Virus record (IMG/VR): IMGVR_UViG_3300042430_000592
Location: 1 to 36,262 of that record
Reading direction: 5' to 3' (one strand)
Source: a virus
Length of the DNA: 36,262 bases
In this document: positions 31,401 to 35,641 of the stretch, piece by piece
Layout of the letters: each line of letters starts with the position of its first letter
Numbering within the stretch: the stretch's first letter is position 1
Made by a program: the position numbers and the translations under genes
Notes under the pieces: model-generated
Told to the model about the DNA's origin: nothing
The model's database searches: none
The model's input: the letters and a program-made list of their open reading frames with translations, nothing else

Positions 31401-34400
31401 CTAGATGGAATAACTTGGACAAATATTACACCTTTTGGATCGGCAGAAACATTATATGGAGTAACTAGTGGTAATAATACTATTATCATAGTAGGTGACA
31501 ATGGAACTATATTTACATCTATTAATAGTAGTAACTGGGTAAATGTAGGAACAGGAAGTTACAACTTAAAAGATGTTGCATATTCAAGTGATTTAGGATT
31601 GTTTGTAATTGTGGGACAAGCAGGTGCAATACTAACGTCATCAGATGACGGTGTTACTTGGACAGATGTAACTGATTCTGATATAACAACTGAAAATTTA
31701 AATGGCATAACATGGAACAACATTGATAATGAATTTGTAATAGCTGGTAATAATAATGTTATATTACAAAGTGCTGACGGAATAACTTGGATTAATGTAG
31801 GAGTATTTGACACACTACCTACAATATATGACGTTCAAGGCGATCCTTTTATGTCAGGTTATGGTCCGGAAGAATTGGTACCTGGTGTAGTATCTGACAA
31901 TTTAACAATGATAGTTACAACTCGTCCAGGTACAAACTGGGATGTTGAAACATATCAACATGTTGGATACAATGTAGTATCTACTCAGATTACACCAACA
32001 GTTGGTCAATTAACTTTTAGCTTTGATAATTTAGTTGAATTCCCAGCGCAATTGTCAGTATTCCAAGTAGATAGTGTAACTGGATTATCTACAAGGTTAT
32101 ATTCACCTTCCTCATTCACTGTAGATTGGTTGGTAAAAACAATTACATTACCTAGTAGTTTGCCTGCAGGGGACTCACTGGTGGTAGAAGTTTACGAAGT
32201 AGGTAACGGTGATCAACTAGAAAAATCTAATAGTCAGACTGACCCTATTCGTATTAATACAGTAACTGGATTTAATGAAATTAATTTAAATTGTAACTTT
32301 ACAGCTACACGTTCTTCTGGATCTGGTGTTATTAGACCGGGAACTGAACCTATTAATGTAATAGCAACAGAGACAGATAGTACCGATAACACTATATTGT
32401 GTGAAAATGTTGCATACTTTACTTTAAATGACCAAATTATATTCCAAGGTGATGTGTTTGGTGGAATAGTAGCAGATACTCATTATTATGTTAAAACTAT
32501 TAGTACCGTAACAAACAAAATTACAATTTCAGATGTAATAACTGATGGAGTAGCTGGACCTACATTTATCATAACTACCGATTCTGGTTCAATGGATATT
32601 GTAATACAAACCGGTAGTGGTGCAGTATGGAGTGATCCTATTGTATATCATAATGGTACTAAATTGATATTGGGTCATACTAACAGAATCACACAAACTA
32701 ACAGTTCAAATAATAGTATTACGTGTAATACAACTAGTGGAATGGCAGTAGGAGATAGAATTGTGTTTAGTGACACAATGTTTGGAAATGACATAACACC
32801 GCAAACAGTATATTATATTGAATCAATTTTTGATGGTAATGAGTTTACTATCTCTGCTACATTGGGTGGTACTGTTATTACACTTTCAGATGCGGTAGGT
32901 GGCGCAACTGGAATTACGAATGACTATTCATTTGGTATAGCAGATAACGGTATTTCTGCAAAAATGATTTTTTCTGCACAGTATGATGTTACGTTAGATT
33001 ATTTGGCATATACTGTATTTGGAGAGACATATCCGTCACAATATGGTTATACTATCCCAGAAATACAAACTATTATAGGTAATGGTACTAGTGGACCATT
33101 CACTCTAACAAACTTTGTTGGTGGTGATAATCCTACTAATGCTATAGTAGAAATAAACGGAGTACGTTTACTTGATACAGCATATACCATTAATAGTAGT
33201 ACTGACACCTTACAATTTATTGGTGGAACACCGTTAACACCGTCAGCATTAGATACTATTGCTGTAACAAGTTTTAATTTAACTGAACGTCAATATTTTA
33301 ATACTCAATACGATATAACAAATAAAACAGTATCAACTATTATCAATATTGACAATGAAATTACACCACCTATTGTATCTACTATTGTAACTGCCGTATC
33401 TAGTACTGGTAATTTGTTAACATGTGCTAACACTAGTGGTTTTATTGTTGACCAAACAATTATATTTAAAGGAACACAACTTGGAAATGTATTAACCAAC
33501 GGTACTGTTTACTATGTGAAATCAGTAACTTATCCGTACGATGGTACGTTTACTATATCAACAACATTAAGTGGTTCAACTTTTAATCCAGGAACTGCTA
33601 CCGGTACTATGTTAGCATATGTTGGAGGAACTCCTGCAGTTCGTGTAACTACTTCTACTGCTCATAATTTAACTACAAATGATTTAATACGTATTGACGG
33701 GACTATAGGTTCAGTTCAATTAAATAATAATACATATTATGTTCATGTGATTAGTAGTACTCAAGTTGATCTATATAATACTTCATACTCATCAAGTATA
33801 TCAGCCGTTAACGATCCAGTAACTAGTATATCAACATATCTATCAGGTGGATATATATGGGAAGATGGTATATTTGTAGTAGATAGTGATTGGGAACAAA
33901 GTAATGTTGATAGATTATGGGTTACTATTAATGGATATCGGGTCCCTTCAACTCAGTTGTATTTAAATGCTAATAATAATTTAAGCATTTTGACAGAGAT
34001 TGTCACAGGAGATGACATCATCATTACTAGTATGATATCTAGTGCTACACCTAATCAATTAGTATATTTACAAAATGTTAATAAAAATGGCACTGGCTCA
34101 GTATTCCGATCAAATAGTAATACTAGAACTTGGATAGTTCAACCAATATATTATACTGATGCAGTAATATATGTTGATGATGTAACTAAAATAACTGACC
34201 AGATTACACAAAACGTAGTAGCACCGGCTGCAGTGAATGGTATAACAAGTATAGGATTAACAGCAGACAAGAATATTATTTCTCAAGTTACTGTTTATAA
34301 CAATACGACAAATGCTTATATAAATTCTACTAATTATGATATAGTAATCATAGACTTATCTCCAATTCTAGAAATATATGATGAAGTTACTGTTGGTGAT

Positions 34401-34853
34401 AGTTTAGCTATTGTAACACTTGAAGGTAATTTAATTTATATTAACGGAGAACAAATTAAATTCACAACAGTTAATCCAATATTGCAATCTGGAAACTTCA
34501 AAATTGGACAACAGTATATTATTGAAACTGTAGGAACAACAAACTTTACTAGTATAGGTGCATCAAGCAATACAGTAGGATTAACGTTTACTGCTACTGG
34601 ATTAGGTATGGGTACAGGTACTGCTATTGCAATAAATGCAATATCTGGATTACAGCGTGGAACTAACGGAACTGCAGAATTAAGCTATATACCGTTATAT
34701 TCTGAAATGTTTGGATTATTATCTAATAATTTGTTACCTAGTGTAGACTATAATTTAACATGGAATAGCAACATATATAACGTAACTGACGGAGACCCGT
34801 TACAGATTAGCGAGACTGATGCGGCATATTTCTTAAATACGACCATATCTTAA
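16497..34853 (+). CDS. Giant multi-domain baseplate protein in the gp7 position (6118 residues)
   Basis: One uninterrupted 18.4-kb frame, half of the window. Position after gp6 and length suggest it replaces T4 gp7 (1032 residues) and perhaps other peripheral wedge proteins. Recognisable parts: an N-terminal domain (1-145; TLNFLPEIFKTPTNSQFL, IGSRFGYGVN, YYVTEPTKTRTDYQLDPGV); SRNSIDKNAWSRSNRWFHID from about residue 601; PWEMLGFTDQPSWWATRYG from about 1476; an FG-GAP-like array (2372-3072); QDFLAGYINEVKPYHVVIKE near 3664; many short beta modules (3900-4560); an Asp-box array (4807-5106); more modules to the end. Composition is Asn/Thr/Tyr-rich and beta-heavy, as in virion adhesins, with no signal peptide or membrane segment. 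Similar very long proteins occur in T4-like marine phages, from memory. Homology to gp7 itself is not shown by any motif I can see. Confidence 0.7.
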   Translation: MATRIRTLNFLPEIFKTPTNSQFLNATLDQIVDQPNTKRIEGYIGSRFGYGVNAKNYYVTEPTKTRTDYQLDPGVTFLKKDTNTAQDFISYPGIIDGLELEGGVVNDNNRLFTSQFYSWDSFTNLDKIINFNQYYWIPEGPEAVTVSTDTVYNATDYIVVSNPNGYLITADGQAQGSTNPSLTLLRGGTYRFSVNQNSQFWIQGAPGVTGFDPTQLNVQTRDVLGVDNNGAEVGIVTFTVPFKNAQDQYIFPGNNRVDVVSTLTYDEVNGVLVSSLENGIDGITSLEGLTLMFYNTGVQSLVDAGSFEVGSTYTIDTLGTTDFTLIGATSNTVGESFIATGVGTGTGAAIVLTGYISKFFDTTTYDEETPSSGTQTVSTNSGPVTFPVGGAPYTPPGDSTNFANSEGGYYTDISATFYTITYEGDPTDPVIRLVNTGTIPVEEKITANFGTEWIGRTFYRNTSDTVSLIPYMSAILDTLYYQDGTSGNKVGQIRLISSNTTNRIDVLTDIIGKQNYTAPNGVVFTNGLKVIFSGDIYPSSYEGTRFYVEGVGTAIELIPVTDLIAPEPFTSGTYIPFDTTPYDIGNYDINLYIPVTPDYITISRNSIDKNAWSRSNRWFHIDVINATASYNSNPELISLYATSDNKAKRPIIEFYPNLRMFDSGIIGKPPIDFIDFRTTDAPNQVAGQENYYPDVEVYTGYNATINGTTGTSTTITILASNVFSKTGPGTFQIGQYINDSTNILPRNTQITNISGTTTITLTVEWEFSQTIGSTAVASLIANDTNNDSYAVFDGARIVFAADENLNIRNKIYIVRFSTLIPGDSPVITLTQADDGLVLANEQTVAFRGYNYQGMDFYFDGVDWQEAQQKTTVNQPPLFDIFDDNGISFGDSTVYIGTSFAGNKLFAYGIGSGNDDAILGFPLLYSSIDNVGDISFDTSLNSATFNYVSGTTPITQKVNTGYIYNYSDLTTSVRQLGWQTAVGPSVQYQIFEFNYYANNPVTTYTCDIAKLANTDSAWPTIQLFVNNKIQYSTAYTVETTSSQTIVTFTVPDPLVDTVVEILLLSDQVSETAYYSIPSNLNNNPLNADITVVNVGDIRGQYQSSFYNNPNTTGDVFGANNYRDLGNMVPYGNKIIQNSASLVLPGAFLRKQSHNLFNALLYNSREYITFKTLLIDTVNSTDFSTRLSPSTMLDDALDKITASKTDSNSFFWSDMLPSKAAYITNTYSFANALDISIYPLSKVYNFATANYNSVLVYLTNTSGIISQLIRGVDYTVSTDTPSLTVTLDLDPGDQITIKEYNQTYGSYVPNTPTKLGLYPSTIPAVVLDSAYAQPTYFIVGHDGSYNKLYGDYINGILIDFRDQVLFEYEKRVYNNLKLSNVIPVQEYEVLPGFFRETDYSYDEILQIYSSSFLDWVGQNRINYKTQFYNANNEYTYNYNQTGNKINQQVILQGYWRGIYEYFYDTSNPDTSPWEMLGFTDQPSWWATRYGSAPYTSDNLVLWNDLAQGIDWNNGNPIVITQAIRPELLQVLPVDSQGNLVSPFVSIVGNYSNNTLNRDWVVGDVGPAEFSYRRSSSWPFDLMRILALTKPANFFNLGVDVDNYKYNEEFNQYLVNNRSHLIISDVQIYGNGIAKTSYINWVVDYEKQVGIDATNNVSDLLNNIDVRLVYRLAGFSDKNLLKFYVEKSTANSNNSSLLIPDESYQVLLYDNQPFDRITYSGVVIQLTNNGYYKVYGNSQTNAYFKILLPKINGNYDRVSVQGLSVQLAKDYYTTPTVVSYGTEFYTIQEVAQFLEGYGRYLASQGVLFDQIESGLEVSWRQMVAEYLYWAQTGWESGSIVNINPAATLISINKDSYIVQPLTLQRQNFVLNQNLYPIQSTDLSIIRDGTAFTAQPLNQGDTIAYGQFNISNFEHGIVFDNVTVFDDVIYNLATGLRQSRITVRGTKTAEWNGTIDAQGFILNQDNILDWDKTVKYTTGSIVKYKNKYWIATTIIQPKQLFEEREWKQTDYNEIQKGLLPNTSTRSFESTIYYDVNRANLENDADLLSFSLIGYRPRDYLALADLTDITQINVYKNFIKNKGTLNAASAFKGANLPQGGIDYDIYENWAIKSGEFGGVLNSNFIDFKLNQSLLTGNPSIVGLTNGISTDGVQQEVPLYSLYNYGRPVNSTDVLPLLPTNTPSYLLPDAGYANFNDMRIAAYYYTNLPTSTSPRGVLTPLSQLYVGQYIWLADYQGTWQVMTPVSLGQVIFAKNNLNGTATITFNNPHGLTKYQPFAVVNFNDSLNGYYIVNTVIDLNSVLVNVTLAPSITSIFGQGIGFKFQSQRVATPNDIIDLPLLNTEFVKTKVWVDTNNDGDWAVYRKSINYGYDSELIKNGSETFGSAVAYTDTLGYLIGDADAGVAYRYSYNTLFDRYELLQTITSSSSFGTTIAYANDIFVISQPTGTPAVYVYQLVVSITVDELQSLQSAIAAPVGVTEWGKAIAISGDANWLYISAVTSSTSLVYVYRYSTITEEYEYSTTINLGLTNDDNFGYSIATDYYGDTVVIGTPDKNYDGSIENWGYTYVYDRTVQNVESQFTSLPDVPQTFTLAWTPTTVTQTATAIDGSTERITVTSSAGFSVGDPVVFSTGTNAGYFAIGETYTITSVGTTNFVAIGASANTIGQTFVATGAGTGTGTANSTGLLSSGAISANTVYYILDKPTGTTFRITTSRGSVVPINLTSSTGSMTCSIQITPLLITVNGTIITDNNYAVIDSTLYVYSSLNAGDIINVSGNNFVLCQTLTTETTPKIGVQFGNSVDTNTYATEILVGAPFELNSQNQEGAVYRYTNGGGKYGMIIGTSDCAITTTRIILINGYIVTLTAGNASTVANIINQANITNVQASEQLDNLGIPTGKLIISLINTALASVNDKLNVTVLNTSTWAELGFNTYTQTQIITDPHIQGTTQFGNVVKFNEFNSFVVSAPTATRYQATTFDSTDDEDYDNDTLFDNNATQWVDTYRNAGAVYMFDYLSVYNESLANCGNFVYAQSTNDINETYGSQPMFGHAIDFNASHVVIGTPNFKPDTIAGQLITYINATGTPDWSVYRNSNPVVDTNRIQNIQLYSAITNNTLDNLDYIDPLQGKILGSVRQNIDVISNVDPAGYNSPNINKGAMVWGAVQIGQIWFNTSTTRFVNYHQNDIVYDSKWWGQVFPGSDVTVYSWITSDVPPISYAGPGTVFDVESYAIEYTLNASGVLTPVYYYWVRNTNIIFTKTGKTLADSIIQSYIASPINSGISYFAPLEQDIYGLYNCGDNINANDTVLHIGFSTGTNDDVSHSLYNLIRTNYADDFLPGLPTTNGLDVPESLYDRMLDSLCGVDESGGVVPDPYLPKPVQYGIYARPRQSFFVNRFLALKNYLTYANDVLAQYPITETRNASFLNTQNPTIIETIVAGNCQANVTYTIVTVGDVNWTSIGAASNTAGITFIATGPATGSSRNTGTASFLAFAEGAKYNTTDYWNYINWWATGYDNNTKSALQVPIYADLATIDATPGLIVTVTTNGDGKSEVYVYTNLNMWERIGLQDGTIEFSSDLWDYSTARLGFGDNFFDTTPYDTYPSQETRSIVRALNEEIYTNELLLYRNKSLVLLFEYIQSETIESQNYLPWLNKTSFIDVGHTIRELLPLEVFRSDNQDFLAGYINEVKPYHVVIKEFLFKYTGSELYAGTITDFDLPSQYNTDVQQFITPELVYSNPSAINQYLPTDPIWQTSAYKEWFNNYGLSITGVNDYQITVLASYISLNSGSFAVDNAYGFPINGTILIGDELIGYAGVDRSNNTLFGLTRGVDGTPISVHIPGEIITIDLPAVLLLNGGRAYNEPPRITAYIDTSIYPEPRRPAILQAVMNLDSILRIDVIDPGDGYVVLPEIVIDPSIGLPFTSTDVDTFTNTIILPLPLLQTGDLIKYTIGTDTTAVGGLEVNQYYYVNVLESTPTFNIALYTTYRDAINDTDRVVLYTTGTGSNNLLSISARASCVSTAVPIRENKIALRFDRTSYTSELSDWQSGQFYGSFYAGLYNNSVRISSSSITLESTQPSIDTILASAQGAVFEIEGVTNDQTLNWSSRTRNVVSTTGGTSDIITIAPSTGGAPDEGGVGPTTGFYVDMPIKFQGAVGNSLLVNGTTYYVKTILNDTDITISAAIGGGTFNLNTATISSAGLLLYVGEVTNTAVVTLFYPGILNTTNTTAVTNTITIPLTGSGLGGTTGFYTNLPIFFTGSVFGGIIENEEYYVTTVVNSTTFTMSTVQDPLIINVTGVIASTDYITCTGTLGLSINDPIIFTDMVISGSVVSDFGNLISGTTYYVRAVIDSNNFQVSTVINGGAFNLGPSNVTGTCLGTDQKNIVQLTTATGSMICNVGLPVSPGQITGQQFTFYPTSSTYTGLIGTDSNLLVRTIDNALANGDYLSVTTTSGGLTNIYNNMPVEFASNYGGLTGGTTYWIVANGIVETTVTSTSAGNVLTCTSTAGFYNEMPVTFTGTGLGGVVLDTTYYIIDTIVSPITSTQFKISNVPGGTEVDLTGENGTMGITGQPYIKVSASLGGGEFPLTDTSANVTMTQAPTLVPEFDVSWVLGGYSVNIADAGEGYAINNTITILGTALAGTTPANDLVMTVNTIDTNGEILSVICAGTPNETVEQYYLKVISATECEVYSDPLLQIPVSGIDFPYTAGDYTLLPEPFYFNQSIVKYNNRVYQCIVSNNDTEFIFGKWELLSSDSRKLNALDRIMGYYQPTANMPGLDLTQLVEGITYPNSTYQGNAFPPADEYTLDTILQDQAFSPVEVDTASILFDGVTYIGSANTPTYSLIINSVNGTSWPSNKLSEQPVGLSDIGYFNGKYIITSTNTATPIFISTDGESWATTGLVDGTVSIDSTQLYSVSYLNGKYIATGNNIVSSTDGYNWIEVYNFYGSILYGISGITINNFNGFVAVGYGPDYSVIPTITQSVVLNSLDGITWTNITPFGSAETLYGVTSGNNTIIIVGDNGTIFTSINSSNWVNVGTGSYNLKDVAYSSDLGLFVIVGQAGAILTSSDDGVTWTDVTDSDITTENLNGITWNNIDNEFVIAGNNNVILQSADGITWINVGVFDTLPTIYDVQGDPFMSGYGPEELVPGVVSDNLTMIVTTRPGTNWDVETYQHVGYNVVSTQITPTVGQLTFSFDNLVEFPAQLSVFQVDSVTGLSTRLYSPSSFTVDWLVKTITLPSSLPAGDSLVVEVYEVGNGDQLEKSNSQTDPIRINTVTGFNEINLNCNFTATRSSGSGVIRPGTEPINVIATETDSTDNTILCENVAYFTLNDQIIFQGDVFGGIVADTHYYVKTISTVTNKITISDVITDGVAGPTFIITTDSGSMDIVIQTGSGAVWSDPIVYHNGTKLILGHTNRITQTNSSNNSITCNTTSGMAVGDRIVFSDTMFGNDITPQTVYYIESIFDGNEFTISATLGGTVITLSDAVGGATGITNDYSFGIADNGISAKMIFSAQYDVTLDYLAYTVFGETYPSQYGYTIPEIQTIIGNGTSGPFTLTNFVGGDNPTNAIVEINGVRLLDTAYTINSSTDTLQFIGGTPLTPSALDTIAVTSFNLTERQYFNTQYDITNKTVSTIINIDNEITPPIVSTIVTAVSSTGNLLTCANTSGFIVDQTIIFKGTQLGNVLTNGTVYYVKSVTYPYDGTFTISTTLSGSTFNPGTATGTMLAYVGGTPAVRVTTSTAHNLTTNDLIRIDGTIGSVQLNNNTYYVHVISSTQVDLYNTSYSSSISAVNDPVTSISTYLSGGYIWEDGIFVVDSDWEQSNVDRLWVTINGYRVPSTQLYLNANNNLSILTEIVTGDDIIITSMISSATPNQLVYLQNVNKNGTGSVFRSNSNTRTWIVQPIYYTDAVIYVDDVTKITDQITQNVVAPAAVNGITSIGLTADKNIISQVTVYNNTTNAYINSTNYDIVIIDLSPILEIYDEVTVGDSLAIVTLEGNLIYINGEQIKFTTVNPILQSGNFKIGQQYIIETVGTTNFTSIGASSNTVGLTFTATGLGMGTGTAIAINAISGLQRGTNGTAELSYIPLYSEMFGLLSNNLLPSVDYNLTWNSNIYNVTDGDPLQISETDAAYFLNTTIS
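17412..17543 (+). repeat. Module A copy 1 in the giant protein
   Basis: Residues 306-349 of the giant protein: GSTYTIDTLGTTDFTLIGA, then S-N-T-V-G, F-I-A-T-G and a GTGTGAA end. The A pattern is Y-x-I-x-x-x-G-T-T-(D/N)-F-x-x-I-G-A...N-T-x-G-x-x-F-x-A-T-G-x-G-x-G-T-G-(T)A. It lies in a loop-like stretch between LTLMFYNTG and GYISKFFDT. Confidence 0.8.
22392..22517 (+). other. Carbohydrate-binding-like segment 1 in the giant protein
   Basis: Residues 1966-2007: W at the start, then YTTGSIVKYKNKYWIA and a closing EWKQTDY. The W..x(n)Y..G..V.Y....Y.A....W arrangement is that of CBM5/12 (chitin-binding type 3) domains, a common module in phage adhesins. This is a resemblance only. Confidence 0.4.
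24306..24668 (+). repeat. Module B copy 1, interrupted by module A copy 2
   Basis: RITVTSSAGFSVGDPVVFS is the first half of a B module, and NTVYYILD...TTFRITTS...TGSMTC is the second half. Between them lies an A module (24384-24515). B modules read ITC..T.GF....P(I/V).F.G, a Gly-rich turn, then TTYYV..I and F.IS, often ending T-G-S/T-M. This is the clearest nested pair in the gene. Confidence 0.7.
24384..24515 (+). repeat. Module A copy 2, nested in B copy 1
   Basis: Residues 2630-2673: IGETYTITSVGTTNFVAIGA, then ANTIGQTFVATGAGTGTGTA. It matches A copies 1 and 4 closely at the protein level but has many silent differences in DNA. Confidence 0.8.
26772..26918 (+). repeat. Module A copy 3 (divergent)
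   Basis: Residues 3426-3474: TYTIVTVGDVNWTSIGAASN, then TAGITFIATGPATGS and NTGTA. The GTT(D/N)F motif has become GDVNW, and the Gly/Thr tail has a short insertion. It sits between TQNPTIIETIVA and FAEGAKYNTTDYWNY, so it may interrupt a core domain. Confidence 0.7.
28797..30140 (+). repeat. Tandem run of five B modules (B2-B6)
   Basis: Units start at about 28797, 29124, 29346, 29772 and 29934. Typical pieces are TTGFYVDMPIKFQG, TTGFYTNLPIFFTG, SINDPIIFTD, YNNMPVEFAS and AGFYNEMPVTFTG, each followed by a YYV/YYI/YWI strand and usually an F.(I/M/V)S strand. B5 is short. Unit spacing is uneven because of linker insertions. The DNA copies are not near-identical, so recent slippage is not indicated. 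Confidence 0.65.
30594..30698 (+). other. Carbohydrate-binding-like segment 2 in the giant protein
   Basis: Residues 4700-4734: FYFNQSIVKYNNRVYQCIVS and FGKWELLS. It repeats the S-I-V-K-Y-(K/N)-N-(K/R)-(Y/V)-(W/Y) core of segment 1 at 22392. It lies just before the Asp-box array. Confidence 0.4.
30915..31812 (+). other. Asp-box (BNR-like) array of seven units
   Basis: Residues about 4807-5106 hold seven units ending in NSVNGTSW, STDGESW, STDGYNW, SLDGITW, SINSSNW, SDDGVTW and SADGITW. Most are preceded by a (Y/F)-(I/V)-x-(T/V)-G strand. S-x-D-x-G-x-x-W is the Asp-box that caps beta-propeller blades in sialidases and related proteins. No sialidase arginine triad is evident, so binding or structural use is more likely than enzyme activity. 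Confidence 0.65.
32385..32915 (+). repeat. B modules B7 and B8
   Basis: B7 (32385-32594) has LNDQIIFQGDVFGGIV, HYYVKTIS and a D-S-G-S-M end. B8 (32709-32915) has TSGMAVGDRIVFSDTMFG, VYYIESI and EFTISATLGG. They are separated by about 115 bases and follow the same strand order as the B2-B6 run. Confidence 0.65.
33405..33611 (+). repeat. B module B9
   Basis: LLTCANTSGFIVDQTIIFKG, then VYYVKSVT, GTFTISTTLSGS and TGTM. It is followed by a looser relative, VTTSTAHNLTTNDLIRI ending NNTYYVHVIS (33630-33760), a type common in phage fibre proteins. Confidence 0.65.
34491..34625 (+). repeat. Module A copy 4, near the C-terminus
   Basis: Residues 5999-6043: IGQQYIIETVGTTNFTSIGA, then SNTVGLTFTATGLG and GTGTA. 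It appears to split another module: NLIYINGEQIKF before it and GLQRGTNGT after it match the two halves of an uninterrupted unit near 27840-27950 (GTILIGDELIGY...LFGLTRGVDGT). Confidence 0.75.
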
Positions 34854-34855
34854 AT

Positions 34856-34863
34856 GATAAATA
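34856..34863 (+). promoter_or_regulatory. Late promoter after the giant gene
   Basis: GATAAATA, three bases after the giant gene's TAA. Five bases separate it from the ATG of the 50-residue ORF, so the expected start (34869) is that ATG. It should also serve the 206-residue gene downstream. Confidence 0.6.
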
Positions 34864-34868
34864 AATAT

Positions 34869-35021
34869 ATGAGTAATAATATAGAAGAAAATAAGTCTAA
34901 ACCTGTACAGGAATATGGTCCTAAACCGGACGAGCATGGTGGGTTTTACTTTTCATCTCATCTAAAAATAACTGATCCAAATACTAAAGAGATTTTGGTT
35001 CAAACAAGAGGCGATAACTAA
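34869..35021 (+). CDS. Small 50-residue protein with an LKIxDPN motif
   Basis: ATG at 34869, TAA at 35019-35021, overlapping the next ATG as TAATG. The product begins MSNNIEENKSKPVQEYGPKP, continues DEHGGFYFSSH and ends LKITDPNTKEILVQTRGDN. The motif L-K-I-x-D-P-N-x-x-E-(I/V)-L-V is repeated near the start of the next protein (FLKIYDPNSGEVLVD), so the two may share a small beta unit. The tight TAATG junction and the late promoter in front support a real gene. No Shine-Dalgarno is present. Function is unknown; a small virion or assembly part is inferred from location between baseplate and fibre genes. Confidence 0.7.
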   Translation: MSNNIEENKSKPVQEYGPKPDEHGGFYFSSHLKITDPNTKEILVQTRGDN

Positions 35022-35641
35022 TGTCAGTAATAACACTATCATATAAAGTAGAAGGGTTTTTAAAGATTTATGACCCTAATAGCGGTGAAGTTTTAGTAGA
35101 TAAGCATAATGCGATTAACTACGAAAACATGTCTGAAGCCATTGCTGATACATTAAGCAGTCGTGGATACGGTGAGATTTATCAGATGGCATTTGGGAAC
35201 GGTGGTGCAAGTGTAGATGAAACAGGTGTTATCACATATCTACCCCCAAATACTACTGGTCAAAATGCAGCCCTATATAATCAAACCTATGCTAAAATTG
35301 TTGACGATACAAGTGTTTTCAATTTAGACCCTACACGTAATAAAATGACAGTTTCTCATACTACTGGTCGTGTTTATACTGACATCTTAGTTCAATGTTT
35401 ATTAGACTACGGTGAGCCTGCAGGACAAAATGCATTTGATAACAGTACACAAACTGATTCGGCTTATGTTTTTGACGAGTTGGGTTTATTGGCAAATTAC
35501 GGTACTGATAGTGATGGAAATGTGATTACTAGATTGTTAACACATGTGATTTTTCACCCAGTACAAAAGAGTTTGAATAGACAAATACAGATAGATTATA
35601 CGGTCAGGATTCAAAGCTTGACTAATTTAGTGACAATTTAA
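35021..35641 (+). CDS. Conserved-type virion structural protein, 206 residues
   Basis: Begins with KVEGFLKIYDPNSGEVLVDK, then NYENMSEAIADTLSSRGYGE and YQMAFGNGGASVDETGVITY, and ends THVIFHPVQKSLNRQIQIDY. It is mostly beta, with no membrane segment. The MAFGNGG...ITYLPPN and FHPVQKSLNR stretches look like a conserved family I associate with T4-like marine phages, but I cannot give a tested function. Position between the giant wedge protein and the fibre gene suggests a connector or peripheral baseplate part (T4 has gp8-gp11 here). AAGAGG lies ten bases before the ATG, which overlaps the preceding stop. A late promoter follows directly after its stop codon. Confidence 0.7.
   Translation: MSVITLSYKVEGFLKIYDPNSGEVLVDKHNAINYENMSEAIADTLSSRGYGEIYQMAFGNGGASVDETGVITYLPPNTTGQNAALYNQTYAKIVDDTSVFNLDPTRNKMTVSHTTGRVYTDILVQCLLDYGEPAGQNAFDNSTQTDSAYVFDELGLLANYGTDSDGNVITRLLTHVIFHPVQKSLNRQIQIDYTVRIQSLTNLVTI

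Noticed and set aside
30915-31812. A sialidase enzyme domain
   Set aside because: Asp-box motifs are present but no arginine triad or catalytic Tyr/Glu arrangement is evident; the motif is common in non-enzymatic propellers.
16497-34853. Several genes artificially fused by sequencing errors
   Set aside because: The frame is continuous with coherent composition, modules run across the whole length, and no internal ribosome site with a new ATG stands out. Raw reads could still test this.
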